From Blastochloris viridis (GTDB lineage Bacteria > Pseudomonadota > Alphaproteobacteria > UBA2136 > UBA6156): a stretch of 64,000 nucleotides of DNA. Below the pieces are notes generated by a model, which did not search any database, had not been told where the DNA came from, and worked only from the letters and a program-made list of their open reading frames with translations. The stretch covers positions 1 to 64,000 of the forward strand of contig VAFM01000001.1 in assembly GCA_005768725.1 (NCBI GenBank). The letters are read 5' to 3'. Made by a program: the position numbers and the translations under genes. This document shows positions 37,563 to 47,055 of the stretch, in pieces (position 1 is the first letter of the stretch; each line of letters opens with the position of its first letter).

Positions 37563-37961
37563 ATGAAACTCCTGCGTTGGCTATATCCGGCACTTTTCGC
37601 CTTAACCTTCAACATGCCTGTGGCCGCATGGACGCTTGAGAGCAACGAGCGCCACATGGGACATCTGGTCTTCAGGATTGATCCCATGGACGAACAGGCA
37701 AAGGTGTTGGAACTTACCGCTTACAACCGCCACGGTAAGCCCGTTGCAATGCTGGCCATTTCAGGCCTTCGGGTAGATTACATGGTGCGCGACCGTGAAG
37801 TTCCGCTGAATATGGAAGACTTCTCGTTGAATGGTAACAGCATTACCTTAAAGGTTCCGGAAGAAATTAAGGAAAGCTTTGTTTTGCGGATTCGCATTAT
37901 CCAAGGGCGCAGTACTCGCTCAATACAATTCTTGATTCCCCGCTCAAAAACTAACAGTTAG
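37563..37961 (+). CDS. Periplasmic FixH/YtkA-like protein, second copy
   Basis: A 132-residue protein with signal peptide (cut near VAA, residue 22). The core has the same pattern as the 30831 protein: a YNRHGKPVA turn, then LRVDYMVRDREVPL and VPEEIKESFVLRIRI. Only eight bases separate it from merR. Function unknown. Confidence 0.6.
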   Translation: MKLLRWLYPALFALTFNMPVAAWTLESNERHMGHLVFRIDPMDEQAKVLELTAYNRHGKPVAMLAISGLRVDYMVRDREVPLNMEDFSLNGNSITLKVPEEIKESFVLRIRIIQGRSTRSIQFLIPRSKTNS

Positions 37962-37977
37962 CCAGAGTAAATAGAAG

Positions 37978-38008
37978 AAAGGGAGGCCCGAAGTTGGGCC
38001 TCCCTTTA
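37978..38008. terminator. Bidirectional terminator
   Basis: The stem aaagggaggccc / gggcctcccttta separates the czc/merR unit from the convergent gene 38025-38645. Confidence 0.85.
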
Positions 38009-38024
38009 ATTCAAAGTCGATGTC

Positions 38025-38645
38025 TCAGGCAGGCAAGGGCACTGGTGCCCTACGCGAGCGAGGAACGATGTGCAGGAGCAGCGCGATAATCAGCAAGAAC
38101 GGCAGCATCAATGTCGCAAGCGTCGGCAAGTGCTGGAACGTGAGTTGCCACTGCGGTTGTACAAGGCTTGCCGAATTGAACGGCGTAGCGCTGTAAACGC
38201 ACACGCTCAGACTGACTGAATTGGCAAGCATCTGCATCTCAACCTTATCGGTAAGTGCACTAACTTCCTCATTACCGGCTGCCAGAGTGTTCAGGTGCAG
38301 CAGCAGTACGCGGGATGCGGCCAGATAACCATGCGTCGGCAGATGGAAAGGGCTTTCGGCTTCGGCGATAGCCATGGGCATGATGCCGTACCACGCCGCC
38401 CGGCGTTGAGCCGTGATGTACGCTTGCAATTTTAAGACGGTCGGATCATGCGGAGCAACCTTATCTGCCAACGCTTGGATATCGCTGCGGTTGTTGGCGA
38501 GGATCTGCATCTGGCCATGAACGAGTGGCGGAATCGAAATACCTGTTTCATCGGCCAACCGTGTATAGATGCCGCTGTGGCTGGAAGCCCACGCCGGGGC
38601 ACAAACCGCCATAAAGACGGCGAGAAGGGCAAACAGTTTTTTCAT
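38025..38645 (-). CDS. Exported protein with C-terminal membrane helix
   Basis: A 206-residue protein with a signal peptide (cut after AWA), a mostly helical periplasmic middle and a C-terminal membrane helix near residues 172-193 followed by a basic tail. I recognise no family. It lies inside the metal island but on the opposite strand from its neighbours. Confidence 0.6.
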   Translation of the reverse strand: MKKLFALLAVFMAVCAPAWASSHSGIYTRLADETGISIPPLVHGQMQILANNRSDIQALADKVAPHDPTVLKLQAYITAQRRAAWYGIMPMAIAEAESPFHLPTHGYLAASRVLLLHLNTLAAGNEEVSALTDKVEMQMLANSVSLSVCVYSATPFNSASLVQPQWQLTFQHLPTLATLMLPFLLIIALLLHIVPRSRRAPVPLPA

Positions 38646-38738
38646 GGAAGTCTCTCCTTCAGCGAGAGTTTGAGGGAAGCGGAAATAAAGATTCTTCAGG
38701 CTTGTCGAATAGGAGTTTTTTATAGCAAATTATTGGTC

Positions 38739-39143
38739 ATGAGTCAGCCTGAATCCAAAAAATCTTTAATTACTTTGTACGTTTGTGCTGTATGTGATCG
38801 CAACCCGTCACGGTTGGATACAGCTCAGGCGCAAGGATATTTGTTTTTGAGAAAATTAAGGCATGTTTTCAAAGGTGAAAATGATATCAAGCTTAAATCT
38901 GTCAAATGCCTTGGGGGTTGCGAGTGTAATGGCAAACCAAACGGATGTTGCAGTGTTGGTCTTACGTCAGCGAATAGGCATAGCTATGTCCTTAACCAGC
39001 TAGATCCCCAAAAAGATATATGGAAAATAATAGAATTCCTGAGACTTTACCGTGCCCAGAAAAATGGGCGGATTTATTGTAAGCATTCAATTCATGCTGA
39101 TGTGTTGAGACCGCATGTCGCAACGCGGATTCCCGGCCCATAA
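38739..39143 (+). CDS. DUF1636 metal-binding protein
   Basis: A 134-residue protein of the DUF1636 type: LYVCAVCDR near the start, then KCLGGCECNGKPNGCC. The Cys pattern resembles thioredoxin-like 2Fe-2S ferredoxins. It is often found beside cobalt, cobalamin or zinc genes. The start ATG has AGGAG about 24 bases upstream, so translation may use a weaker site. Confidence 0.75.
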   Translation: MSQPESKKSLITLYVCAVCDRNPSRLDTAQAQGYLFLRKLRHVFKGENDIKLKSVKCLGGCECNGKPNGCCSVGLTSANRHSYVLNQLDPQKDIWKIIEFLRLYRAQKNGRIYCKHSIHADVLRPHVATRIPGP

Positions 39144-39169
39144 CCTCAAGTTACTAGAGGATTTTTAGG
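39139..39169 (+). promoter_or_regulatory. MerR-type operator before cadA/zntA
   Basis: The near-perfect dyad cctcaagt-t-actagagg (39144-39160) aligns with the two other MerR sites. The -35 (CATAAC) and -10 (TTTAGG) hexamers are poor, as expected for activator-dependent promoters. It overlaps the DUF1636 stop codon. Confidence 0.6.
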
Positions 39170-39250
39170 TGTGTTTTTAACTCTATATTCCTTTGCAGGC
39201 GCAAGAAAACGGCGTACCGTTTTCAGGTAAAAATGTGGAATATTTAAATC

Positions 39251-41407
39251 ATGAATAAAAGTACATCATCGGAAACCCGCTTCCGCGTCAGCGGCATGGA
39301 TTGCCCAAGCTGCGCCCTTAAAATCGAAACCGCTCTCAAGCGCGTCAAAGGCGTAACCGAAAGCCATGTCAACGTAGCCGCAGGAACCGTATCCGTGGAA
39401 GGCGAATTTGATAAGCAGGCGGCTCAGCAAGCGATAACAGTCCTCGGTTTCAAGGTGTCCGAACATACTCCCCAAGGCAAAAAGCATGAGCACGCCGATA
39501 ACGACGACCACGATCATACCCACGGAGAACCGGGGGATGAAGGCAAGCCTTGGTGGCAAACCTCAAAAGGCAAACTGGTGCTGGTATCCGCCGTTCTTAT
39601 CGGGCTGGCCTTCCTAGCTGATGCCGTCTTCCCCGTTCTCGGCATATGGCCCTTTACGGTAGCCACCCTCATAGCCCTCTATCCCGTCAGCAAGCGTGCT
39701 ATCGCCGCTGCACGATCAGGCTCGGTGTTTACTATCGAGATGTTGATGACCATCGCAGCCATCGGCGCGCTCTTTATTGGCGCAGCGGAAGAAGCTTCCA
39801 TTGTCGTCATGCTGTTTGCCGTGGGCGAACTGCTGGAAGGCGTTGCCGCCAGCCGTGCCCGCCGCAGCATTGCTGCCTTGGGCGAACTTACACCTAAAAC
39901 AGCTCTGCTGTTAGAAGGCGATACCCGCCGTGAAGTGTCCGTTGAAACCCTTCAACCGGGGCAGCGCGTACTGGTGCGTCCAGGAGACCGCATCCCCTGC
40001 GACGGTAAGATCGTCGAAGGGCCTTCCGATATTGATGAAGCTCCTGTGACAGGCGAATCCACTCCCGTTACCAAGAATGCAGGCGACGAGGTGTTTGCCG
40101 GAACCATCAACATCAGCGGTACCCTCACCATCGAAGTGACACGCACCGCCGCCGACAACACCATTGCCCGCATCATCAACCTCGTGGAGGAAGCTCAAAG
40201 CGCCAAAGCGCCTGTACAGCGCTTCATCGACAAATTTGCCCGCATCTATATGCCTATCACCGTGCTTGTAGCCCTGCTGGTGGCGGTTGTTCCCCCGTTG
40301 GCCATGGGCGCGGAATGGAGCGTGTGGATTTACCGCTCCCTCTCCCTGTTGCTGATTGCCTGCCCCTGCGCGCTGGTTATTTCCACTCCCGCTGCCATTG
40401 CCGCCGGCATGGCGGCGGGCGCACGTCGCGGCCTGCTTATCAAAGGCGGTATCGTGCTGGAGTCCATCGGTGCCCTGAAAACCATCTGCTTCGATAAAAC
40501 GGGCACGCTGACTGAGGGGAAGCCTAAAGTTACAGACTTGAAGGGCTTCGATATCTCAGATGAAGAGGCCTTGCGTCTCATCGGCGGTCTTGAAAATGGC
40601 TCCAACCACCCGATTGCCAAAGCTGTTTTAGCTTATGCTGCCGAGAAGGGCGTCAAGCTGCCCATCGCCTCCAACGCCAAGGCCATTTCCGGCAAGGGCC
40701 TAAGCGGCGTGGTGGATGGCCGCAATCTCCTACTCCTCAGCCCCCGTGCCGCGTTTGAGGAAGGGCATCCTGTCAAGGAAGTGATGGATGCGGTGGCCGT
40801 AGTGGAAAAAAGTGGTAAAACGGCGGCAGTGCTGCTGGAAGGCGGCAAAGCTCTGGGCATGTTCGCCGTGCGGGATGAACCGCGCTTGGATGCCGTTGCC
40901 GGCCTCAAGGAACTGGCAAATCTTGGTATCAAAGGCATCATGCTTACCGGCGATAACCGCACCACGGCCAAGGCCATTGCTGACAAGCTCGGCATCGAGG
41001 CCCGCGCCGAACTCCTGCCGGAAGACAAGGCCCGTATCGTTAAGGAACTGGATGCCTCAGGGCAGGGGCCGGTCGGCAAGGTGGGGGACGGCATCAACGA
41101 TGCTCCCGCGTTAGCAGCGGCACGGGTCGGAATCGCCATGGGCAGCGGGACGGACGTGGCGCTGGAAACAGCGGACGCGGCACTCCTCAGCAACAGCGTT
41201 GCCGGAGTTGCCGATCTTGTAAGGCTCTCCCGCGCCACCATGTTCAACATCCACACCAACATTGCGCTGGCACTTGGCTCTAAAGCCATCTTCCTTGTGA
41301 CAACCGTTCTGGGAATGACCGGAATGTGGATAGCCGTGATGGCGGACACCGGAGCAACGGTCATTGTCACCCTGAATGCACTCCGGCTTTTAAAGTTTAA
41401 GAGGTGA
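39251..41407 (+). CDS. cadA: Zn/Cd/Pb-type P1B ATPase
   Basis: A 718-residue pump. The N-terminal HMA domain has GMDCPSC (residue 15); a His/Asp-rich linker (HEHADNDDHDHTHGE) follows. The membrane CPC motif is near residue 371, the phosphorylated DKTGT near residue 415 and GDGINDAPAL near the end. The CPC, the DxGAT motif in the last helix and the context point to Zn2+/Cd2+/Pb2+ rather than Cu+. Expression is likely under the MerR site at 39139. Confidence 0.93.
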   Translation: MNKSTSSETRFRVSGMDCPSCALKIETALKRVKGVTESHVNVAAGTVSVEGEFDKQAAQQAITVLGFKVSEHTPQGKKHEHADNDDHDHTHGEPGDEGKPWWQTSKGKLVLVSAVLIGLAFLADAVFPVLGIWPFTVATLIALYPVSKRAIAAARSGSVFTIEMLMTIAAIGALFIGAAEEASIVVMLFAVGELLEGVAASRARRSIAALGELTPKTALLLEGDTRREVSVETLQPGQRVLVRPGDRIPCDGKIVEGPSDIDEAPVTGESTPVTKNAGDEVFAGTINISGTLTIEVTRTAADNTIARIINLVEEAQSAKAPVQRFIDKFARIYMPITVLVALLVAVVPPLAMGAEWSVWIYRSLSLLLIACPCALVISTPAAIAAGMAAGARRGLLIKGGIVLESIGALKTICFDKTGTLTEGKPKVTDLKGFDISDEEALRLIGGLENGSNHPIAKAVLAYAAEKGVKLPIASNAKAISGKGLSGVVDGRNLLLLSPRAAFEEGHPVKEVMDAVAVVEKSGKTAAVLLEGGKALGMFAVRDEPRLDAVAGLKELANLGIKGIMLTGDNRTTAKAIADKLGIEARAELLPEDKARIVKELDASGQGPVGKVGDGINDAPALAAARVGIAMGSGTDVALETADAALLSNSVAGVADLVRLSRATMFNIHTNIALALGSKAIFLVTTVLGMTGMWIAVMADTGATVIVTLNALRLLKFKR

Positions 41408-41566
41408 TCGAAGGGGGGTCTGATGAAGGCCGGTGATTCCGCCCTTTTTGCTTAATTTATGGGCAACCTTGGGGAGGTGGTGTCACTCAGTACATATAGC
41501 ATCACAAGATGGTCTTTTGGGAAATTCAGGAATACTCTTCTCAAAGAAATTAAAGGGGACAAACCT

Positions 41567-41869
41567 ATGGCTGAACGACTTGATAAAGCATTCCGCGATT
41601 TAATGCGGAGTGGGGTAATGGAATGGCCGCAGTACACGCCCGAAGAACGCGCCGCCCGGAAAGCGCGAGGTGCAAAGTGCGGGCATGTCAAACGTAGGCT
41701 TCTCAATGGTGAACCTCTTGAAGGAAAGACGTTGGATTTTGCCTTGGGAATCCTGAATCCTGAAGACGTAATCTACAAAAAGTTGAAGGAAGGGCAGCCA
41801 CTCTCCGAATATGAGCTTCATCTTATGGTGGATGTGTATCTGCTGCATGAGCGTTTAGGGCCAGTATAG
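41567..41869 (+). CDS. Unknown small protein
   Basis: A 100-residue soluble protein with no Cys-rich motif, starting at the ATG after AAAGGGGACAAACCT. Arg/Lys-rich in the first half (EERAARKARGAKCGHVKRR). No family is recognised. It stands between the metal island and the HEPN-domain gene and could be cargo of the element. Confidence 0.5.
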   Translation: MAERLDKAFRDLMRSGVMEWPQYTPEERAARKARGAKCGHVKRRLLNGEPLEGKTLDFALGILNPEDVIYKKLKEGQPLSEYELHLMVDVYLLHERLGPV

Positions 41870-41906
41870 GCTAGGCTACGATTCCAAGTTGGCTTAAATT
41901 GCCAAA

Positions 41907-43352
41907 ATGCCAAAGAATTCCAACATCGAGTTTAGTCAGGATGAATCCTATGAATGGGTAGGCTCGTTCTGGTTTCCTGAAGACCAAGAGAATAAGTTTT
42001 CAGGCAAAATTACCTACACGCCAGAGCAAGGCGTCAAAATTCGGCTTACTCAACCTGATGCTGAATTTAAAGGTTTCCGCCACGACCCAATCGCCAAGAA
42101 GTATATGCATGGTGTCGCAATGGGCGATAAAGCTCAATATTTGACACTCACGGATGTATATCTCACCGAATCTACCACCTACGGGAATATCAGGCTCACA
42201 GTTCTAGATGGCTCTGGTGGTGGAATTATTATAGGCGATCACTTCACCGAAGCCGATGTAAAAGGATTAGAATTCCATTACGACGAAGGGTTCATGAACC
42301 TGTTTTCGAATGGTTTCCAAAAGGAGCGTTTGACGCATGAGTTCAGTAGCCAAAAACCAGCAAAGCTTATATCCGGCCTTGAATATAACTTGAGCTGGAG
42401 AACTATGGGCGTACCCTTCGATTCTGTTAATGAGCTGGACACCATCTTCCATTCCACCGATCCCAATCACCTCGAAGAAATTAAAAAGGTATTAGAGCCG
42501 CTGGTAAACCATGGCCCTCCCTATTTGACAAAGAACTACGAATGGCTGACGACGATTCAGCTTAAGCAGGATAAGCCATTGCCATTGGCAGATTTACTCA
42601 AAGTTGAATGGAAATCGAGATTTTTCTGGGAAACTTTATTAGACCATACCATTTTGGTGAAAAGTGCTTGGGTGCTGACGGATTATACCTTCAACAACAA
42701 CGAAACTCATTTGCGTTCCTATCCCTTCCTGAACACGTTTTACAAGCCGAAACCTCAACCGGGATACCTGCGGTCTATCCATATGCTGCCCATCAATTTC
42801 TTCGACTTCAAAAACGCTGATGATTATCTGGCTGCAATATCCAGCCCTCTGGATAAGTGGATTGAGATAATGACCGAGCAAGCTTGGCAACCTGTAAACC
42901 ATGGTCTCCGGCGGGTTTATGAGGCAGGTCATGAGATGATTGATTCATCGCAGTTTGTTTCTCTGGTGTCAGAGGTTGAGACATTGCTGAACCTAACATC
43001 TCATAAGGATACTAATCTGGACTGTTTGATTAAAAACTTTGGGACGGAAGATTGGGATAAGGGGGTTCGTAAACATCTCGGTTCTTTTGACGAAGAAGAA
43101 ACGGTCGGTGAATGGATCAGCCAAATACGCAATGTGATTACGCACCCCAAAAGCGGCAAGAAGGCTAACGGAAAGTATCTCAAGGTTGTGAACGACCCGT
43201 TTGAGCTTCAAAACGTATATAGCTATACGGCTGGTTTATTCATCAAAGCTGTTCTTAGTTACCTCGACATTGCTGAGAAGGACAAACTCGACACCTTCAT
43301 GATGAAGCATATTGAAATGCGTGCCTGCTTTAAGCCGATTACATTCGTTTAA
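41907..43352 (+). CDS. ApeA-like HEPN anti-phage protein
   Basis: A 481-residue protein. The N-terminal 290 residues match the ApeA_NTD1 style (GSFWFPEDQENKFSGKITY). Residues about 340-475 form a HEPN-like helical bundle with an RX4H active site, RNVITH at 408-413. ApeA is a single-gene abortive defence against phage, thought to act as a ribonuclease. The gene is next to the integrase at the right end of element A, as expected of cargo. Confidence 0.72.
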   Translation: MPKNSNIEFSQDESYEWVGSFWFPEDQENKFSGKITYTPEQGVKIRLTQPDAEFKGFRHDPIAKKYMHGVAMGDKAQYLTLTDVYLTESTTYGNIRLTVLDGSGGGIIIGDHFTEADVKGLEFHYDEGFMNLFSNGFQKERLTHEFSSQKPAKLISGLEYNLSWRTMGVPFDSVNELDTIFHSTDPNHLEEIKKVLEPLVNHGPPYLTKNYEWLTTIQLKQDKPLPLADLLKVEWKSRFFWETLLDHTILVKSAWVLTDYTFNNNETHLRSYPFLNTFYKPKPQPGYLRSIHMLPINFFDFKNADDYLAAISSPLDKWIEIMTEQAWQPVNHGLRRVYEAGHEMIDSSQFVSLVSEVETLLNLTSHKDTNLDCLIKNFGTEDWDKGVRKHLGSFDEEETVGEWISQIRNVITHPKSGKKANGKYLKVVNDPFELQNVYSYTAGLFIKAVLSYLDIAEKDKLDTFMMKHIEMRACFKPITFV

Positions 43353-43524
43353 TCTATCGTCGGCTTTGCCGGAGTGTAGTTGAAGCCCCATGCGGGGCTT
43401 AACCTGTTTGTCGTGTGTCTGATGCCGGCCAGAAACCCGTCAAGCCGTTCCCCCAATCTTCCCCTTCGGGTGCAGATCGGGTGGAACCCCCTTGGCTTGA
43501 CTGAACCCTGTCCGGCACCGGGGC

Positions 43525-43552
43525 GGGGAAACTGGCTCCGCCCAGTTTCCCC
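43525..43552. repeat. Strong GC-rich hairpin
   Basis: The arms ggggaaactgg and ccagtttcccc are perfectly complementary with a ctccgc loop. It lies in a 280-base gap after the ApeA-like gene. It may be a terminator lacking a T-run or an element-border structure. Confidence 0.5.
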
Positions 43553-43582
43553 GAACCCCTTCAGGCTCGCCAGGTTAAGCGC

Positions 43583-43610
43583 CGCGTTTGAGGAGATTCG
43601 AACTCCTGAT
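43583..43610 (-). other. tRNA T-arm-like fragment
   Basis: On the minus strand, aggag-ttcgaat-ctcct forms a T-arm with consensus loop and is followed by caaacgc, like a tRNA 3' end without CCA. It lies directly downstream of the integrase stop and may be a decayed attachment site. Confidence 0.35.
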
Positions 43611-43634
43611 CTTTAACTCTTCAAATTTATAGTC

Positions 43635-44765
43635 TTAAGAGTTAGTTCTAAAAATCGTATTGTTCATTTTGGATACGATGTTAGCGGTGTGGCTCTCGGA
43701 GAGGTGGGAGTAGCGTTTGACCATTTGCAGGGTTTTGTGGCCTAGGACTGCAGCGATTTCGAGGAGGGTGGCACCGTTCATAGCTAGGTAGCTGGCCGCG
43801 CTGTGGCGGAGGTCGTGGAAGCGGAAGTCTTGAATCTCAGCTTTTGTGCGGGCGTTTTCCCAGGCTTTGCGGATGTCGATCGGGGCTAGGCCATCGGTGC
43901 GTGGGAAAAGATATTGGTTTTTGAGGGCATGGGCTTGGAGGCTGTATTGCTCTTTAACCCAGAGGATATGCGGCTCAAGGATATCTTTGAGGTGACTTGT
44001 AATGGGTATGGTACGAGTTTCACCGTTTTTGGTTTCGCGGAGGATGGCTTGGCCGTTCTTAAGGCTGACATCGTTCAGGGTGAGTTTTAGAATTTCATTG
44101 AGCCGAGCGCCCGTGGATAGCGCGAAGATGACGATGGGATAGAGTTGTTTATTGGGGCTGCTTTGGCAGGCTTTAAGAAGGCTTTCACGCTCTGAGTCGT
44201 CTAAGTATCGGGTGCGGGCATTATTGATGCGCTTAGGGCCTTGGATTTGGGTTAAAGGACTTGTCCCTGCCCAGCCCCATTGTTTGGCGTTATTGAAAAG
44301 GATTTCTAAGTGGTCACGGTAGTGCTTAATAGTTTTAGCGGACTTTAGGCGCTGAGGGGGTATAGGATTGTCTGGGATAGCTTTGATGCGGCTGTCGCCG
44401 GAAGATTTGAGTTCGGTTAGTTTCAAAGAAATTGTCTGTGGGTCGATATAGCTGAGAGCATATTCACCAAGTTCGCGTTCCCAGTATTTAAGGTAGGTGT
44501 TTTCCATGCGTTGGGTATTGAGTGCTTTATTGGGCAAGACCTCTAAGCGGTAACGAGCAATGACTTCTGAGAGATTGTGCTTTTTGGCTTCTTTAACGAC
44601 ATTAAGGAATTCGCCTTTGCGGATTGAGCTTTCCACTTGCTGGGCCCAGATTTTGGCCTCTGAGATCTTGTCAAAAGTCTTTTCTTGGGTGGGGAAACCG
44701 TGGATACGAACTTTGGCGCGATACTTGATTCCATCTTTACGTTCACGCTTTTCGATGACGGCCAT
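43635..44765 (-). CDS. Tyrosine recombinase (integrase) of element A
   Basis: A 376-residue integrase: N-terminal arm-binding region, core-binding domain (residues about 60-160) and catalytic domain with Arg (ALSTGARLNEIL), HxxR (HDLRHSAASYLA), His/Trp-region HKTLQMVKRYSHL including the nucleophile Tyr. ATG 44765 has GAGG eight bases upstream. It lies next to the right attachment site. A truncated relative is found at 57618-58391. Confidence 0.9.
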   Translation of the reverse strand: MAVIEKRERKDGIKYRAKVRIHGFPTQEKTFDKISEAKIWAQQVESSIRKGEFLNVVKEAKKHNLSEVIARYRLEVLPNKALNTQRMENTYLKYWERELGEYALSYIDPQTISLKLTELKSSGDSRIKAIPDNPIPPQRLKSAKTIKHYRDHLEILFNNAKQWGWAGTSPLTQIQGPKRINNARTRYLDDSERESLLKACQSSPNKQLYPIVIFALSTGARLNEILKLTLNDVSLKNGQAILRETKNGETRTIPITSHLKDILEPHILWVKEQYSLQAHALKNQYLFPRTDGLAPIDIRKAWENARTKAEIQDFRFHDLRHSAASYLAMNGATLLEIAAVLGHKTLQMVKRYSHLSESHTANIVSKMNNTIFRTNS

Positions 44766-44979
44766 TTTACTGTCCTCAGATTTTTGGTTGGTCTTAATGA
44801 TCATTTATAGTAATGTTTATTAAAGGAAATGACAATTTTATCTGGGGACATTGTGGGGACACTAAGTTCCAATTTTGATCAATATTCATCAACTGTATCC
44901 AATATGTTTATTTTTATAAATATATGATATAAATGTATTTTAATGTTGGTTGGTGTTGAAAATTATGTTGCACATATTT

Positions 44980-45026
44980 CTCATAACCTGGAGGTCAGAG
45001 GTTCAAATCCTCTTCCCGCAACCAAT
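44980..45026 (+). repeat. attR: displaced half of an initiator tRNA
   Basis: The 45 bases from ctcataacctg to the CCA equal the 3' half of an initiator tRNA, with T-stem agagg/cctct instead of gttgg/ccagc. Its last 22 bases (45005-45026) recur at 57516-57537. This is both the right end of element A and the left end of element B. Confidence 0.75.
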
Positions 45027-45133
45027 TTACTTTCTCATAGCGTCTTATTTTATCTCAAAAAGCCTTGCAAATATTGACTTTAACCCCGCTGGGGTGTCTC
45101 ATGGTGTATCACCGTTAACCATCAAATCTTACT

Positions 45134-45157
45134 CTTTTGACGGTATGGGAGACGGTA
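45134..45157 (+). repeat. Left arm-type repeat of element B
   Basis: A 24-base sequence (cttttgacggtatgggagac then ggta) matches the sequence at 57434-57457 at 23 of 24 positions and lies about 110 bases from the left border. Confidence 0.65.
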
Positions 45158-45172
45158 CGGAAGGAGACCCTA

Positions 45173-46381
45173 ATGCCCATAAAGATACTGCCCCTGACGG
45201 CCATAAAGATTGCCAAGGCCCGCCCGGCTGAAAAACCATACTACCTACGAGATGGGGAAGGCCTGCGCCTGCTGGTGCGCCCCACCGGCACCAAAACCTG
45301 GCAGTATGAGTATAAGTTTAACGGCACCCCAAAAATCCACACACTTGGTGACTTAGATATGATTGACCTTGCCGAGGCCCGTGAACGCCGCACGGAAGCC
45401 CGGAAACTTCTCAAGGCAGGAATTGACCCCCATACCGCCAAAACCACGGAAAAGCTGCGGGTGATGGAGGAAGGTGCCAACACCTTTGAAAAAATCGCTA
45501 GGGAGTGGCTGGGTAAGCAGGACTTTGCACCCAAGCATGGTAAAAATGTTCTTAGCCGAATGGAAAAAGATGTTTTCAAGGCTATTGGCCATATGCCAAT
45601 CAACGACATTCAGACTAAGGACATCGTGAGTATCCTTCATGCTATAGAAGCGCGAGATGCTCCTAATGTGGCACAACGCATCAATCAGTACTGCATCAGT
45701 GTATTTGACTATGCCATCCTATCCGCCCGATGTGTGGGAAACCCGGCCCAGACCTGCCGGAAACTAGTGAAACTACCACCAATTCAGAACCGCCCTCACC
45801 TAAAAGAGGCCGAACTACCAGATTTTTTGCAGTCTCTGCAAGATGCCAAACAGGGTAAAATGACTTTAGCGGTGAGACTGTTGGCGCTTACGTTTTTACG
45901 ACCTGGCGAACTACGCACTGCATTGTGGACAGATGTTGATGACGAAAAAAAGCAAATATGCATACCTGCTGAACGTATGAAAGAGAACCGTGAACATATC
46001 GTGCCGCTATCCAACCAGGCTTTAGCAACGCTTACACAACTACAGGAATTGACGGGGCGTTCAATCTACCTGCTGCCAGGGCAAAAACTAACTAAACCAG
46101 TTTCGGATGTAGCGTTGATTAAGGCCGTTACCAAACTCACTAAGGGTAAGGCCAGGCCACATGGGTTCAGGCATACCGCCTCAACAATACTAAACGAAAA
46201 AGATTACAACCGTGACCACATTGAAATGCAGTTGGCACATATTGAAGGGAACAAGGTTCGTGGCACTTACAACAAAGCCAAATACTTAGAACAACGCACG
46301 GTCATGATGCAACAGTGGGCTGATTACCTAGATGAGCAATTAAAGAAAGCGCAGAAAGGCACCCCCCATGAAACGCGTTGA
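45173..46381 (+). CDS. P4-type tyrosine integrase of element B
   Basis: A 402-residue recombinase. The N-terminal domain YYLRDGEGLRLLVRPTGTKTW is the DUF4102 arm-binding domain of P4/IntA integrases; the catalytic domain shows FLRPGELR (Arg), HGFRHTAS (HxxR) and the C-terminal GTYNKAKYLEQR with Tyr. ATG 45173 follows AAGGAGACCCTA. It should act at the 3' end of the initiator tRNA. Confidence 0.9.
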   Translation: MPIKILPLTAIKIAKARPAEKPYYLRDGEGLRLLVRPTGTKTWQYEYKFNGTPKIHTLGDLDMIDLAEARERRTEARKLLKAGIDPHTAKTTEKLRVMEEGANTFEKIAREWLGKQDFAPKHGKNVLSRMEKDVFKAIGHMPINDIQTKDIVSILHAIEARDAPNVAQRINQYCISVFDYAILSARCVGNPAQTCRKLVKLPPIQNRPHLKEAELPDFLQSLQDAKQGKMTLAVRLLALTFLRPGELRTALWTDVDDEKKQICIPAERMKENREHIVPLSNQALATLTQLQELTGRSIYLLPGQKLTKPVSDVALIKAVTKLTKGKARPHGFRHTASTILNEKDYNRDHIEMQLAHIEGNKVRGTYNKAKYLEQRTVMMQQWADYLDEQLKKAQKGTPHETR

Positions 46382-46931
46382 TTATCATTATTGGTTAAGC
46401 AGAACCCTGCTCACAACGCGTGAAATAGTGAGTTTATGTTGTGGGGTTGCGCCTGATGACCCTGACGGCATGGGCAGTGGTTACATTCACCCAGATGACA
46501 GCCGATATTTTACAGATGCCATAGAACTTGGCGTGGACAGTAACAACCTTAAATGTATTGGCCAAAATAAGTTTCAGCCCCGTGATTTTTGCCAGTGGGC
46601 TTTAAGGCCTGAACAGGCAAACCTGAATATTGACCCCATGTTCAAACAAGAAATGGCCGTTTTGATTGGGCGCGCTGATTTTGTACCTGATGACCAACGT
46701 AAGGCCTTATTGTTTAAGGAATATAGCGTCTACTATGATAGAATGAAGGGTAGTGGTAAGAAAATAACAAAGGTTCAAATAGCTGAAGAATTCATAGCGA
46801 CATGTTTGGAAGACCCTAACAAAAGATGGTTGGTAGCCCCTCGTAAGGGGGACAAATCTAAAGCAAGCGTTGATGCTGCTTCTTTAGACCGTATGTACAG
46901 AGATTTTAGGAAAATTCGGAGAACAAAATAA
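46368..46931 (+). CDS. Unknown protein of element B
   Basis: A 187-residue soluble protein that overlaps the integrase by 14 bases. A CCGVAPDDPDG stretch near residue 24 and a basic C-terminus (DRMYRDFRKIRRTK) are visible. Such genes often sit between integrase and AlpA in P4-like islands. Function unknown. Confidence 0.65.
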   Translation: MKRVDYHYWLSRTLLTTREIVSLCCGVAPDDPDGMGSGYIHPDDSRYFTDAIELGVDSNNLKCIGQNKFQPRDFCQWALRPEQANLNIDPMFKQEMAVLIGRADFVPDDQRKALLFKEYSVYYDRMKGSGKKITKVQIAEEFIATCLEDPNKRWLVAPRKGDKSKASVDAASLDRMYRDFRKIRRTK

Positions 46932-47055
46932 TTTAATCCGAAGTCTTTTATTTGTATTTCAATATACTAGGGAGGCTTATGGCAACTTAAGACGGTATTG
47001 CTCCGCTTCTTTTTCCAAGGAAACCTATGGGCATACCAAGTCCACAGGAGGCCAT

